Source: JALONO01 sp038209965 (GTDB lineage: Bacteria; Bacteroidota; Bacteroidia; Cytophagales; Thermoflexibacteraceae). From it: a stretch of DNA of 54,565 nt. How positions within the stretch are numbered: position 1 is the stretch's first letter; each line of letters begins with the position of its first letter. A model generated the notes under the pieces. That model was given only the letters and a program-made list of their open reading frames with translations. It had not been told where the DNA came from and made no database searches. Positions 25,312-34,446 of this stretch are shown here, in pieces. The position numbers were made by a program, and so were the translations under genes. Location of the stretch: positions 1-54,565 of the forward strand of contig JBBQXF010000015.1 in the NCBI GenBank assembly GCA_038209965.1, given 5' to 3'.

Positions 25312-28074
25312 ATGAAAATGAAAAAAACTGCTGTTTTATTTGCCTTGCTGGTCATGGCCACCCTGCTGAGCGGTGGCGCTTTGTCCCCAGATGTGCAAGC
25401 CCAAGATCGTAAAAAATTAACCGTTAAGCACTTACTATGCGAGAACTTGGTCAACCCGATTGGCTTGGACGCCCAAACTCCCCGATTTACTTGGCAATTG
25501 GAAGCTGATCGGCGAAATGTGCAGCAAACCGCCTACGAAATAAGAGTGAGTAAAGACATGACCGGCAAAAGCCCCGTCTGGGCCACGGGCAAAGTTGCTT
25601 CGGACCAATCGGTTTTGGTGGCTTACTCGGGCACGCCCCTGGCCTCGGGCCAACGCTATTTTTGGCAAGTAAGAGTTTGGGACAACCAGAACCAAGTATC
25701 CGGCTGGAGCCAGCCCGCTTTTTGGCAGGCAGCATTGCTCAACGCCAACGATTGGCAGGCAAAATGGATAAAAGCAGGGTTTGACGAGGATACCCTCATG
25801 CGCCCAAGTCCATATTTCCGCCGAAATTTCAACCTCAAAAAAACGGTCAAATCTGCCACTGCCTACATTACGGCTCAAGGCTTGTATGAAGCCCATTTAA
25901 ATGGCAAACGCATCGGGGATTTGTACCTTACCCCTTTCTGGACGGCCTACCAAAAACGCCTGCAATATCAAGTCTATGACGTTACCAACCTACTGCGACA
26001 AGGCGATAATACCATTGGAGCATCGCTCGGAAGTGGCTGGTTCAGAGGTTCTTTGGCTTGGGAGGACAATAAAAATATTTATGGAAAAGACCTAGCCTTG
26101 CTTTTTCAAATGGAAATCACTTACACAAACGGCAGCAAAGAAACGGTGATTTCGGACGAAAATTGGAAGTCAAGCACCGGCAGTATTCGCTATTCTGAAA
26201 TTTATAACGGCGAAACCAATGATGCCAGAAAAGAAGAAAAAGGCTGGAACACGCCTAATTACAACGATACTAAATGGGCTGGCGTTCGCTTGGCAGATTA
26301 CAAAGGCACTTTGCTCGCTACCTACAACGAACCTGTAAAAAAACAAGAGGTATTCAAACCAATTAAGATTTTCAAAACACCAAAAGGAGAACAAGTCATT
26401 GACTTTGGGCAAAATCTGGTCGGCTTGGTGCAGGTGAAAGTCAAAGGTCAGGCGGGCGACAAAATCACCATTCTCCATGCTGAAGTATTAGACAAAGCGG
26501 GCAATTTTTACACAGAAAATTTGCGAGCGGCCAAGCAAAAAAACGAATACATTTTGAGCGGGGAGGGGGAAGAATCTTTTGAGCCGCATTTTACTTTTCA
26601 GGGCTTTCGCTACATCAAAATTGATGGATTTCCCACCGAAATCACGGCTGAAAACTTTGTCGCGGTCGCTCTTTATTCGGATATGAAAAAGTCTGGGGAA
26701 TTCACCAGTTCTCACGCCTTGCTCAATCAGTTACAGCACAATATTCAATGGGGACAAAACGGCAACTTCGTTGATGTGCCCACGGACTGCCCGCAGAGGG
26801 ACGAGCGTTTGGGCTGGACTGGCGATGCCCAAGCATTTGCCCGTACTGCTACTTTCAACCGACAGTCGCATAACTTCTTTGCCAAATGGCTCAAAGACTT
26901 GGCCATAGACCAAGCCGACGCCGATGGTCGCGTGCCTCATGTTGTGCCTAATGTCTTACCAAAAGATGCAGGCGGCTCGGCTGGTTGGGCGGATGCAGCC
27001 ACGATTATCCCTTGGGACATGTACTTGGCGTATGGCGACAAGCAAATCTTGGCCGACCAATACGAAAGCATGAAATCTTGGGTGGGCTTTATAGAAAAAA
27101 ATAGCACTAACTATCTGTGGAACAAGGGTTTTCACTTTGGCGACTGGCTCTTCTATCGCCCAAATGATGACAACGACGGCAGGGCGGCGGTTACAGACAA
27201 ATATTTGATAGCCCAGTGTTTCTATGCTCATTCTACCAATTTGCTACTCAAAACTGCCAAAGTGCTGGGGAAAACTGATGATGAAACTAAATATACGGCC
27301 CTGCTGAAAAATATCAAAGAGGCCTTTCTGAAAGAGTACCTAACTCCTTCGGGGCGGTTGGTGTCAAGTACGCAAACGGCTTACGTATTGGCGCTCAACT
27401 TTGATATGCTCCCCGAAAACCTCCGCCCGCAAGCCGCCGAACGCTTGGTAGAAAACGTGAAAAACTATGGTAATCACCTGACCACAGGTTTTTTGGGAAC
27501 GCCCTACCTCTGCCACGTGCTCACCCGCTTTGGCTATTTAGATGTGGCTTATAGCTTACTCATGCAAGAAAGCTATCCATCTTGGCTCTACCCGGTCAAA
27601 ATGGGCGCAACCACCATCTGGGAACGCTGGGACGGGATCAAACCCGATAGCACTTTCCAAACGGCGGGCATGAATTCCTTTAATCACTACGCTTACGGGG
27701 CCATTGGCGACTGGATGTACCGAACGGTGACGGGCATAGATACCGAAGAAAGCGGCGTAGGCTATAAGAAAATCACCATCCAGCCGCACATTGGCGGCAA
27801 ACTGACGATGGCAAGTTCAACCCTCCAAACCTATTACGGCCAAGTGGTTTCAGGCTGGAAAATAGAAAATGGAGTCACGACTTACAGCATAGAAATCCCA
27901 GCAAATACCACCGCGACCATCCTTTTACCTGCCAAAGGCATTGATGAGGTGACGGAAAATGGCGTAAAAATTTCTGGATCAAAAGAAGTGAAAAACGCCA
28001 AATTTGAGAATGGCAATGTGCGTTTCGAAGTGGGCAGTGGAACGTATCGTTTCAAAGTGGAATATGCCCGCTAA
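25312..28074 (+). CDS. Alpha-L-rhamnosidase, glycoside hydrolase family 78
   Basis: 920 residues with a signal peptide (MKMKKTAVLFALLVMATLLSG ... VQAQ; a second ATG two codons in is equally possible). The N-terminal fibronectin-like part starts LTVKHLLCENLVNPIGLD and has RVWDNQNQVSGWS; the next sandwich contains YITAQGLYEAHLNGKRIGD; the catalytic (alpha/alpha)6 barrel holds DVPTDCPQRDERLGWTGDAQAF and GWADAATIIPWDMY, rich in the acidic residues of GH78, and WERWDG near the C-terminus. It hydrolyses terminal alpha-1,x-linked L-rhamnose from plant or microbial glycans, in the periplasm or outside. Codon usage is more A-rich (many AAA, GAA, TTT) than in its neighbours, hinting at acquisition. Confidence 0.93.
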   Translation: MKMKKTAVLFALLVMATLLSGGALSPDVQAQDRKKLTVKHLLCENLVNPIGLDAQTPRFTWQLEADRRNVQQTAYEIRVSKDMTGKSPVWATGKVASDQSVLVAYSGTPLASGQRYFWQVRVWDNQNQVSGWSQPAFWQAALLNANDWQAKWIKAGFDEDTLMRPSPYFRRNFNLKKTVKSATAYITAQGLYEAHLNGKRIGDLYLTPFWTAYQKRLQYQVYDVTNLLRQGDNTIGASLGSGWFRGSLAWEDNKNIYGKDLALLFQMEITYTNGSKETVISDENWKSSTGSIRYSEIYNGETNDARKEEKGWNTPNYNDTKWAGVRLADYKGTLLATYNEPVKKQEVFKPIKIFKTPKGEQVIDFGQNLVGLVQVKVKGQAGDKITILHAEVLDKAGNFYTENLRAAKQKNEYILSGEGEESFEPHFTFQGFRYIKIDGFPTEITAENFVAVALYSDMKKSGEFTSSHALLNQLQHNIQWGQNGNFVDVPTDCPQRDERLGWTGDAQAFARTATFNRQSHNFFAKWLKDLAIDQADADGRVPHVVPNVLPKDAGGSAGWADAATIIPWDMYLAYGDKQILADQYESMKSWVGFIEKNSTNYLWNKGFHFGDWLFYRPNDDNDGRAAVTDKYLIAQCFYAHSTNLLLKTAKVLGKTDDETKYTALLKNIKEAFLKEYLTPSGRLVSSTQTAYVLALNFDMLPENLRPQAAERLVENVKNYGNHLTTGFLGTPYLCHVLTRFGYLDVAYSLLMQESYPSWLYPVKMGATTIWERWDGIKPDSTFQTAGMNSFNHYAYGAIGDWMYRTVTGIDTEESGVGYKKITIQPHIGGKLTMASSTLQTYYGQVVSGWKIENGVTTYSIEIPANTTATILLPAKGIDEVTENGVKISGSKEVKNAKFENGNVRFEVGSGTYRFKVEYAR

Positions 28075-28159
28075 CTGGTAGGCGTTTGCAACGTACTGGA
28101 ACACGTTTGCCCGAACAGCTTAATCTGATCGTTGTACTCGGTTTTGCCCAACTATACCT

Positions 28160-28167
28160 TATCTTTG
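28160..28167 (+). promoter_or_regulatory. Bacteroidota -7 promoter box (TATCTTTG)
   Basis: TATCTTTG matches TAnnTTTG and ends 33 bases before the ATG of the M20 hydrolase gene. TTG elements upstream lie 13 and 25 bases away, both outside the normal range. Confidence 0.45.
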
Positions 28168-28200
28168 ATCAATTTCAACAAATCCTCAAAATTTTTCGCC

Positions 28201-29508
28201 ATGAAACAATTTTTCACCCTTTGCCTATTGATTGGGCTGGCGTGGCCAGTGGTGGCCCAACGCCAAAAACTGGCGTTGCAGATTGCCCAAAAAGCCAGAG
28301 AGATCGAGCCGAAGGTCATCGAATGGCGGCGCGACCTGCACCAGTTTCCCGAACTATCAAACCGGGAATTTAAGACGGCCGCCAAAGTGGCGGCGCATTT
28401 GCGCAACCTGGGGCTGGAAGTACAAGAAAAAGTGGCTTTCACCGGCGTGGTGGCCATTCTCAAGGGCGGCAAACCCGGCCCAGTAGTGGCACTGCGCGCC
28501 GATATGGACGGTCTGCCAGTATCCGAACGGGTCAAAATCCCCTTTGCCTCCCAAGAACGCAGCCAATTCAACGGCCAAAACGTGGGGGTGATGCACGCCT
28601 GTGGGCACGATACGCACGTGGCGATCTTAATGGGAGTGGCCGAAATCTTGGTGGCAATGAAGGCCGACGTGGCCGGAACGGTCAAATTTATTTTCCAGCC
28701 CGCCGAGGAAGGCGCACCTGACGGCGAAGAGGGCGGGGCCGAACTGATGGTCAAAGAGGGAGTACTGGAAAACCCCAAAGTGGAAGCCATTTTTGGCCTG
28801 CACATCAATTCCCAAACCGAAGTGGGCAAGATTCGCTACAAACCAGAGGGCATGATGGCGGCCGTGGATCGGTTCAAGATCAAGGTCCGGGGCAAGCAGA
28901 CCCACGGCTCACAGCCCTGGAGCGGGGTCGATCCGGTGGTGACAGCCTCGCAAATAGTACTGGGCCTCCAAACCATCATCAGCCGGAGCGTCAACCTGAC
29001 CGATGACGCAGCCGTGCTGACGATCGGTTCGTTCCACGGTGGAGTACGCGGCAACATCATCCCCGAAGAGGTGGCACTAGAAGGGGATATCCGCACTTTC
29101 AATGACCGGGCACGCGGGCAGGTGCTGGATTTAATCACCCGCATCGCGACCAACATCGCCGAGAGCGCCGGGGCCACGGCAGAAATAAAGATTACCTCCG
29201 GCTACCCCGTTACTTACAATGACCCCGCACTCACCGCCCTGATGGCCCCAACCCTCGAAGCCACGGCAGGCAAGGGAAATCTGATCCTCATGCGCCCCAC
29301 CACCGGAGCGGAAGACTTTTCATTCTTTGCCCGCCAAGTGCCTGGACTGTTTATTAGCCTCGGCGGGATGCCCAAGGGCATGCAAGCCAGCGAGGCCGCT
29401 CCCCACCACACCCCCGATTTTTTTGTGGATGACAGCGGCATGCTGCTCGGAATCACCACTTTCTGCAACTTGGTGTTCGATTACGCCGAAGCCAAAAAGA
29501 AAAAATAG
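28201..29508 (+). CDS. Secreted M20 family amidohydrolase
   Basis: 435 residues from the ATG at 28201, which begins a signal peptide (MKQFFTLCLLIGLAWPVVAQ); the longer upstream frame starts at a TTG and lacks such a signal. M20D amidohydrolase motifs are in order: WRRDLHQFPELSNREFKTA, ALRADMDGLPV, GVMHACGHDTHVAILMG (metal-binding Cys/His), FIFQPAEEGAPDGEEGGAELM, IFGLHIN, and GRPTTGAED-like RPTTGAEDFSFFARQVPG near the C-terminus, with a dimerisation insert between. Relatives hydrolyse N-acyl or N-aminoacyl amino acids (hippurate hydrolase, IAA-amino acid hydrolase). Export suggests a role in breaking down external peptides or conjugates. A strong terminator follows. Confidence 0.9.
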   Translation: MKQFFTLCLLIGLAWPVVAQRQKLALQIAQKAREIEPKVIEWRRDLHQFPELSNREFKTAAKVAAHLRNLGLEVQEKVAFTGVVAILKGGKPGPVVALRADMDGLPVSERVKIPFASQERSQFNGQNVGVMHACGHDTHVAILMGVAEILVAMKADVAGTVKFIFQPAEEGAPDGEEGGAELMVKEGVLENPKVEAIFGLHINSQTEVGKIRYKPEGMMAAVDRFKIKVRGKQTHGSQPWSGVDPVVTASQIVLGLQTIISRSVNLTDDAAVLTIGSFHGGVRGNIIPEEVALEGDIRTFNDRARGQVLDLITRIATNIAESAGATAEIKITSGYPVTYNDPALTALMAPTLEATAGKGNLILMRPTTGAEDFSFFARQVPGLFISLGGMPKGMQASEAAPHHTPDFFVDDSGMLLGITTFCNLVFDYAEAKKKK

Positions 29509-29536
29509 GCTCGTTTGCCCCTGCACGGCCCAGACA

Positions 29537-29571
29537 AAAGCCCCACAGATTTCCATCATCTGTGGGGCTTT
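29537..29571 (+). terminator. Intrinsic terminator after the M20 gene
   Basis: Perfect 14-bp stem (29537-29550 with 29558-29571), seven-base loop, ending in the run GGGGCTTTGCTTT. It lies 28 bases after the stop. The symmetrical A/T flanks allow function in both directions. Confidence 0.85.
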
Positions 29572-29597
29572 GCTTTATATCAGTGCTGCGGCCCGAT

Positions 29598-30630
29598 ATG
29601 TTGCCTGCGGAGCTGACCGCGCGGGCCTTGGCCCACCTGCCCAGACACCAGCCCGCCAAAGCTTACGAGCAGCGGGCGTTCTACCGGCACACTATCCAGG
29701 TTGACGGCCATTACGCGGGCCTAGCCGAAAGCGTAAGCGATGTACTGAACGGCGGCTATCAAACCCAGTACGGGGCTGGCCGCTACGTGGCCCTGCCCAT
29801 TGACCAAGTGCATATCGACCACCAGCGGCTCAGCGACCACCGCCTGCCCTACGCCAACGACGGCAGGCCGCGCCCTCAAACCAACTTGGACAGACTGTTG
29901 TTCATGAAAAAGCGGTTGCTGCACCGTGGTTTCTTGACCGAAAGCGGCTTGCGCAGAGCCACTTTTATGTTGGATTCCACGCGGTGGGAAAATGGGCGAG
30001 AGGTGCTGGTGCTGGGCTTTGCCCCCAAACGGCTGCCCAAGCCCGGCGCAATGTCCCCACTGGCCCTCGGGCGCGGGCGCATTTACCTGTACGCGGACAA
30101 TTGGGCCATTTTTCGGATCGAGGCTGAAGCCATTTTGCCTAAGGGCAAGCAGACCGATCCGCCCACCTTGCACCATACCCAGCACTTGGCCTACCGGCTG
30201 GAGGTGCAGTTTGCCCCAAAGGCCAGTATTACCTCCAGTCGGTGCAGTACCAAGCCGACTACGACGACTACGGCTGGGGGGATGAAACTCCCCGGCGGGT
30301 GCAGGTGCGCGCCTCAGTATGGATAGAAAACCTGCAACTGCGCCTCCTGACAGAGGCAGAATATGTGGCCAAGTACGGGGCGACCAGTATGGCGCAGTGC
30401 GGGTGGACCTGCGCCACCGCCACCAGCCCACCTACGACCCGCAGTTTTGGGCAGGAATGCCGCCCACTCCGCATTTTCTTGTCATGCAGCGGGATTTGGA
30501 AAAAAGCCGGCCCTTGGCCCGACAATTTGCGCACAACCACTGGGACAACCTCGTTTCACCGGGGGACAGCCTAGCTATCGTGCGGCGGTATTCGCGCAAG
30601 TACCAAGCTTTTTTGCAAAATCAAAATTAA
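29598..30630 (+). pseudogene. Decayed carboxypeptidase-regulatory-like outer-membrane-associated protein
   Basis: Three consecutive frames read as one protein. The first begins MLPAELTARALAHLPRHQP and runs through YEQRAFYRHTIQVDGHYAGLAE to LEVQFAPK; near 30221 the frame shifts to QYYLQSVQYQADYDDYGWG; near 30375 it shifts again to GDQYGAVRVDLRHRHQPTYD and ends MQRDLEKSRPLARQF. Each shift is explained by loss of one G in a short G-run. The N-terminal signal and regulatory domain usual for this type of Bacteroidota protein are missing, so the gene is also 5'-truncated. The family name is by general resemblance only. No promoter is visible; a terminator directly precedes it. Confidence 0.6.
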
Positions 30631-30679
30631 TGCTTCTACTTATCTATTTGACAATCAATAGATAAGTAAAAGCATATTT
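30630..30679. terminator. Long AT-rich inverted repeat between convergent genes
   Basis: Nineteen-base stem with one mismatch (30630-30648 with 30657-30675), eight-base loop, flanked by T- and A-runs. It separates the decayed plus-strand gene from the minus-strand metalloprotease and probably ends transcripts in both directions. Confidence 0.7.
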
Positions 30680-30708
30680 TACCCAATAATCAACCAGCAA
30701 GCCTCACC

Positions 30709-33144
30709 TCACTCCCCATTGCACCATTCATTCTCGCAAGAACCAATGGGAGCACCGGGCGGCATTTCTTTGTGGCCGGGCACTTTGGCTTTTTCGGGGG
30801 CTTTCATGCGCTCGAGTGCGTAATCCAAATGGGCCATATAGGCGGCTTCTTTGGTGCTGGCCTTGGTCGATTCGATAAATGCTTTCAGCTCCTTTAGCGT
30901 CTGCTGGCATACGGCGCGGGCCTGGTAAGTTGCATTCTCGTTTATGCTCAGGGCCAGCAAGTGGGTCAGGGCGATCTGCTCGGTCTGGAACTGGACTTGC
31001 TGGGCCAAGCCCGCGCTCCGGGGCGCTTTCCAAGTTGCGTTTTGGAGTTGGGCCAGCACTTCGGCCAAACCAAGGGCATTGGCCCGGGCCTCAAACTCAA
31101 CCAGCCGGTTGGCCCGCTCCGGGTGCAGCAGCAGGCCAAGCGAAAAATCAGCGGCGGCCTCGGCAGCGGCCAGCGGGTCAAAAGTGAGGCCGGTCCGCTT
31201 TTTGAACAACTCACGGTTGGCCCCAAAACCCAACGGCCTGGGTGGAATGAGCTTTATGATCCGCTCGGGGAGCGTGAGCACCACCGGGCTGATGGTGCCC
31301 AGCAGGGCATTTAGGGCCTGTAATTGGGCCTCCTTAGCCAAAATCTGGGTCACGAGTTGGTCATCGCCGCGCAGGGCATAGTTGTAGTCCATGCCACCCA
31401 CCATTTTCGCGGCCGCTTCCACTTGGTAACGGTGGTAATTGTAGACCGGCACCAGCATATCTTCCAACAACGCCATGGGCTCGCCTTCCCGGATATTTTT
31501 TTCGCCAAAATTATCGAGGGCTTTCTGGCGCACGGCCAGCACATTTTGCAGTTCAGTCACTGGATCCTTGCCGTTGTCCCACAGGTGGGAAAAGGGATGT
31601 GCCCCGCCGGGCGCGCGGGAATCTTGGTCGGAGATGAACCGCAGCCCGCGTTTGTTCGCTTCGTCAATGATCTTGTTCAGTTCCTTGGTTTCGTCGGTGC
31701 CTTTGGGAAATTCTTGGTATCCCCACTTGATGCTCACGTTGTCCCATTCGCCCATGCCGAGTGCATAGGCGTTCCCCAAGTCAATGTTGCCATTTTTATC
31801 CAATTGAATCGTCGGGTGGGGATAGTCCATGACCGAAGCGCGGTTGTTGGTGCTGGCCGCATAGTTGTGGACCAGCCCCAGCGTATGGCCCACTTCGTGC
31901 GCCGAAAGTTGCTTGAGGCGGAGCAGGGCAGTCTTGAGCATCGGCTCGCTCACGGCCTTGCCACTTTCGAAGGGAGCGAGCAAGCCAGCAAAGATGAGAT
32001 AGTCTTGGCGCACCCGGAGCGAGCCCAGCGATACGTGGCCCTTGATGATCTCGCCCGTGCGCGGATCCACCACCGACGAACCGTAGCTCCAGCCCCGCGT
32101 CGATCGGTGGACCCACGTAATGGTGTTGTGGCGCACATCCATCGGGTCGGCGCCTTCGGGCAGGAGCTTTACCTGAAACGCATCTTTGTAGCCCGCCGCC
32201 GTAAAAGCTTCGTTCCACCAACTGGCCCCTTCGAGCAGGGCCGATCGGATAGGCTCGGGCGTACCATTGTCCAAATAATATACAATTGGCTCGACGGCCT
32301 CGCTTATTTTAGCCGTGGGATCTTTCTTCTTCAGACGGTGGCGAACAATGAATTTCTTGTCAATCGGCTCGTTCACCGGAGTGGCGTAGTCAAAATACGA
32401 AATATTGATAAAGCTCGAGCGCGGATCAAAGGCGCGGGGCGCATAGCCATTGTCGGGCAGTTGCACCAGCGAGTGGTGGGTGCGCAGGGTGATGGCCTCC
32501 ACCGATGGGGCCACCGAGGCCAGATAGCCCCCGGCATCTTCGCCACCAGTAAAAGTGATCGTGGCTTCAAACTCGGTGTTCTGGGGGAAATTTTTGGTGC
32601 GGGGCAGATAAATGGCCGAGCGACTGGGGGACAGTTGGTAGTTGCCCTGTTTCATTCCGCGCAAGCGGGCGGCCACTCCGTGCGCATCGCGCAGGAAAAA
32701 CTCGGTAGCATCCACCAGCACTTTATCGCCTTCTTCGGCCTCCACCGTGAAGCCCCACAGGACTGACTGGGCAAACGATTCGCGCACGGCCCGCCGCTCG
32801 TTCGGGTCTTGGCTCACGGCCCGGTAACGCTGGTTGGGCTGCACCATCAATACTTTTTTGCCCACTCGGCTGAAATGGACAATGCGCTCGTCACCCAGTT
32901 GGGCTCGATCCAGCCCGATGTCGTTCGATCCCAATCCAGCGGGCAGGGAATTGAGATACAGTACTTCGGTCTCAAACTGGTCAATTTCCAGCCAGATTTT
33001 GCCTTGGGCCGCATCCCACCAAAAGGGGAAGAACCCCGCTTGGCGGGCCATTCCGGTTGTCTTTTCGGCAATAGTGGGCAGCTTTTGGGCCCATGAGGCC
33101 AGAGATAGGCCCCAAAAAAGGGAAAAAAGTAGCAATTTTTGCAT
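30709..33144 (-). CDS. Secreted zinc-dependent metalloprotease (DUF5117/DUF4953 type)
   Basis: 811 residues with a signal peptide ending SLASWAQ. An N-terminal DUF5118/DUF5117-like beta region (about 25-275) precedes a metzincin-like catalytic part: the extended zinc motif H416-E-V-G-H-T-L-G-L-V-H426 in LSAHEVGHTLGLVHNYAAS, and SVMDYPHPT as the Met-turn. VRHNTITWVHRSTRGWSYG upstream is the usual conserved block. The C-terminal 300 residues are helical (MVGGMDYNYALRGDD, LGFGANRELFKKRTG). These large proteases are widespread in Bacteroidota and presumably degrade external proteins; no T9SS tail is present, so periplasmic or outer-membrane location is likely. Confidence 0.9.
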   Translation of the reverse strand: MQKLLLFSLFWGLSLASWAQKLPTIAEKTTGMARQAGFFPFWWDAAQGKIWLEIDQFETEVLYLNSLPAGLGSNDIGLDRAQLGDERIVHFSRVGKKVLMVQPNQRYRAVSQDPNERRAVRESFAQSVLWGFTVEAEEGDKVLVDATEFFLRDAHGVAARLRGMKQGNYQLSPSRSAIYLPRTKNFPQNTEFEATITFTGGEDAGGYLASVAPSVEAITLRTHHSLVQLPDNGYAPRAFDPRSSFINISYFDYATPVNEPIDKKFIVRHRLKKKDPTAKISEAVEPIVYYLDNGTPEPIRSALLEGASWWNEAFTAAGYKDAFQVKLLPEGADPMDVRHNTITWVHRSTRGWSYGSSVVDPRTGEIIKGHVSLGSLRVRQDYLIFAGLLAPFESGKAVSEPMLKTALLRLKQLSAHEVGHTLGLVHNYAASTNNRASVMDYPHPTIQLDKNGNIDLGNAYALGMGEWDNVSIKWGYQEFPKGTDETKELNKIIDEANKRGLRFISDQDSRAPGGAHPFSHLWDNGKDPVTELQNVLAVRQKALDNFGEKNIREGEPMALLEDMLVPVYNYHRYQVEAAAKMVGGMDYNYALRGDDQLVTQILAKEAQLQALNALLGTISPVVLTLPERIIKLIPPRPLGFGANRELFKKRTGLTFDPLAAAEAAADFSLGLLLHPERANRLVEFEARANALGLAEVLAQLQNATWKAPRSAGLAQQVQFQTEQIALTHLLALSINENATYQARAVCQQTLKELKAFIESTKASTKEAAYMAHLDYALERMKAPEKAKVPGHKEMPPGAPIGSCENEWCNGE

Positions 33145-33565
33145 GGAAGGTAGGTTTTGACCCCAAATTAATACTTGAGCACCGGCTAAACAAGCCTTGC
33201 GGCAGAAAATTATGCCCTGAAGGTCAAACAGCCACTAGCGGCGGTTGGGCTGGCCGGGCCTTATTTGCCCTCCGCCCCAGTGCCAAAGCCAAATATTAGC
33301 CAACCAGTGGCCATCTGCCAATTATTGCTATATTCCAGAGCGCGGGGCTTTGGGGCCAATTGGTTTAACAATCCAGACCATAACTCGCCCCAATGCTATA
33401 AAACGGGTCAACTGACTTGAGCACTAAAACAACTACATTGGTATTTAAAAGGCATTTAGAATTTTCAAAATTCATCAACCGAACAAGGAAAGATCCTGAT
33501 CATTTGCAGCATCAAATGATGCAATCGCAGATACCAGATCAACCCATTTAACATCGATATTGAAC
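33145..33565. other. Divergent intergenic region upstream of the protease and GH51 remnant
   Basis: About 420 bases with no recognisable coding content. The only structure noted is the 8-6-8 inverted repeat at 33499-33520. Confidence 0.45.
33499..33520. repeat. Operator-like inverted repeat upstream of GH51 remnant
   Basis: ATCATTTG, six bases, then CAAATGAT: a perfect 8-bp dyad 46 bases before the remnant's ATG. Position and size suit a transcription-factor site, but no regulator is linked. Confidence 0.35.
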
Positions 33566-34348
33566 ATGAAAAAATATCCTTGTTTTATTTATTCTGCTGT
33601 TTCAAAAGGTGGACGGTCAAGCATTGCAAGCCAAGAGTACAATTGACACCGATCGCACCGTTGGCGATATTGACCCCAATCTTTTCGGTAGTCTTACCGA
33701 ACACTGGGGCCGGAGTATTTATGGGGGCATCTATGAACCGGCTTCTTCGCAAGCCAATGAATTTGGGCTTCGGAAAGATGTGCAGCAAGTGATGAAAGAA
33801 ATGGGGATCAGCAATGTGCGCTATCCCAGGGGAAATTTCGTATCGGGATACCACTGGGTGGACGGGATTGGCGGTAAAGCCCGCCGGCCCAAACGCATGG
33901 ACTTGGCCTGACCCATTTATATCGCTTTTGATGAATTTAACGTATGGTACCGGGCCTTCAAGCAGAAATTGGAAGAGCGCCATGACTTGCCCCGTTGTTG
34001 GTGTTGATGGGGCGCACCGACAACAAAGCTGCCCCACCCACAAAGCCCCAATCCGGGCAATGGGTTAAAAAATCAAATGCTGTGGTGTTCTTTATGTGAA
34101 ATCCCGCCGCCTGTACCCTCATGGAAGGCCATCGCGCTGGCGGCCAAGGCTGGCAAAAGTCACCGACTTTGCCCAGCGGGGTTGTCGGTGCGCTTTGCCA
34201 ACACCAACGACGGTAAAAAAATAGCCTAAAAAAGGCGGCCACTAAAACCAAAACCAAAGAATTGCAGGCCAAAGATTTTGCCTTGCCCTCTACCTTTCCG
34301 GCCCGTTCGTTCACCATGTTCAAAATAGCTTTTGGCAAAAGCAAATAG
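33566..34348 (+). pseudogene. Alpha-L-arabinofuranosidase (GH51) remnant
   Basis: An ATG at 33566 followed by a run of six A is out of frame by one base with a signal-peptide-like stretch NILVLFILLFQKVDGQ; removing one A restores it. The frame then reads a clear GH51 N-terminus: TVGDIDPNLFGSLTEHWGRS, IYGGIYEPASSQANEFGLR, VRYPRGNFVSGYHWVDG and RRPKRMDLA, then stops (TGA at 33909). About 20 bases on, another frame gives YIAFDEFNVWYRAFKQKLEE, which in an intact GH51 lies more than 150 residues later, so a large internal piece is deleted. A possible C-terminal end (DFALPSTFPARSFTMFKIAF) stops at 34346-34348. The gene is dead. Confidence 0.8.
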
Positions 34349-34400
34349 GCTGGCTTCTGGCTGGAGACCCAAATCGCCATGGGGTGTTAATCGCTTGAAT

Positions 34401-34446
34401 AGAAGTTCGCTATTGAGCCTTTTTGAGCAATAGCGAACTTCTGTTT
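34401..34446 (+). terminator. Intrinsic terminator after the GH51 remnant
   Basis: Perfect 15-bp stem (34401-34415 with 34428-34442) with a 12-base T-rich loop, then GTTT. It still follows the remnant's likely end by about 50 bases. Confidence 0.75.

Noticed and set aside
31324..32766. 480-residue plus-strand frame
   Set aside because: Antisense to the DUF5117-type metalloprotease, whose own frame has a complete zinc motif and signal peptide; the long opposite frame follows from codon bias.
33958..34380. 140-residue minus-strand frame
   Set aside because: Covers the GH51 remnant on the opposite strand; no motif, and the sense strand explains the sequence.
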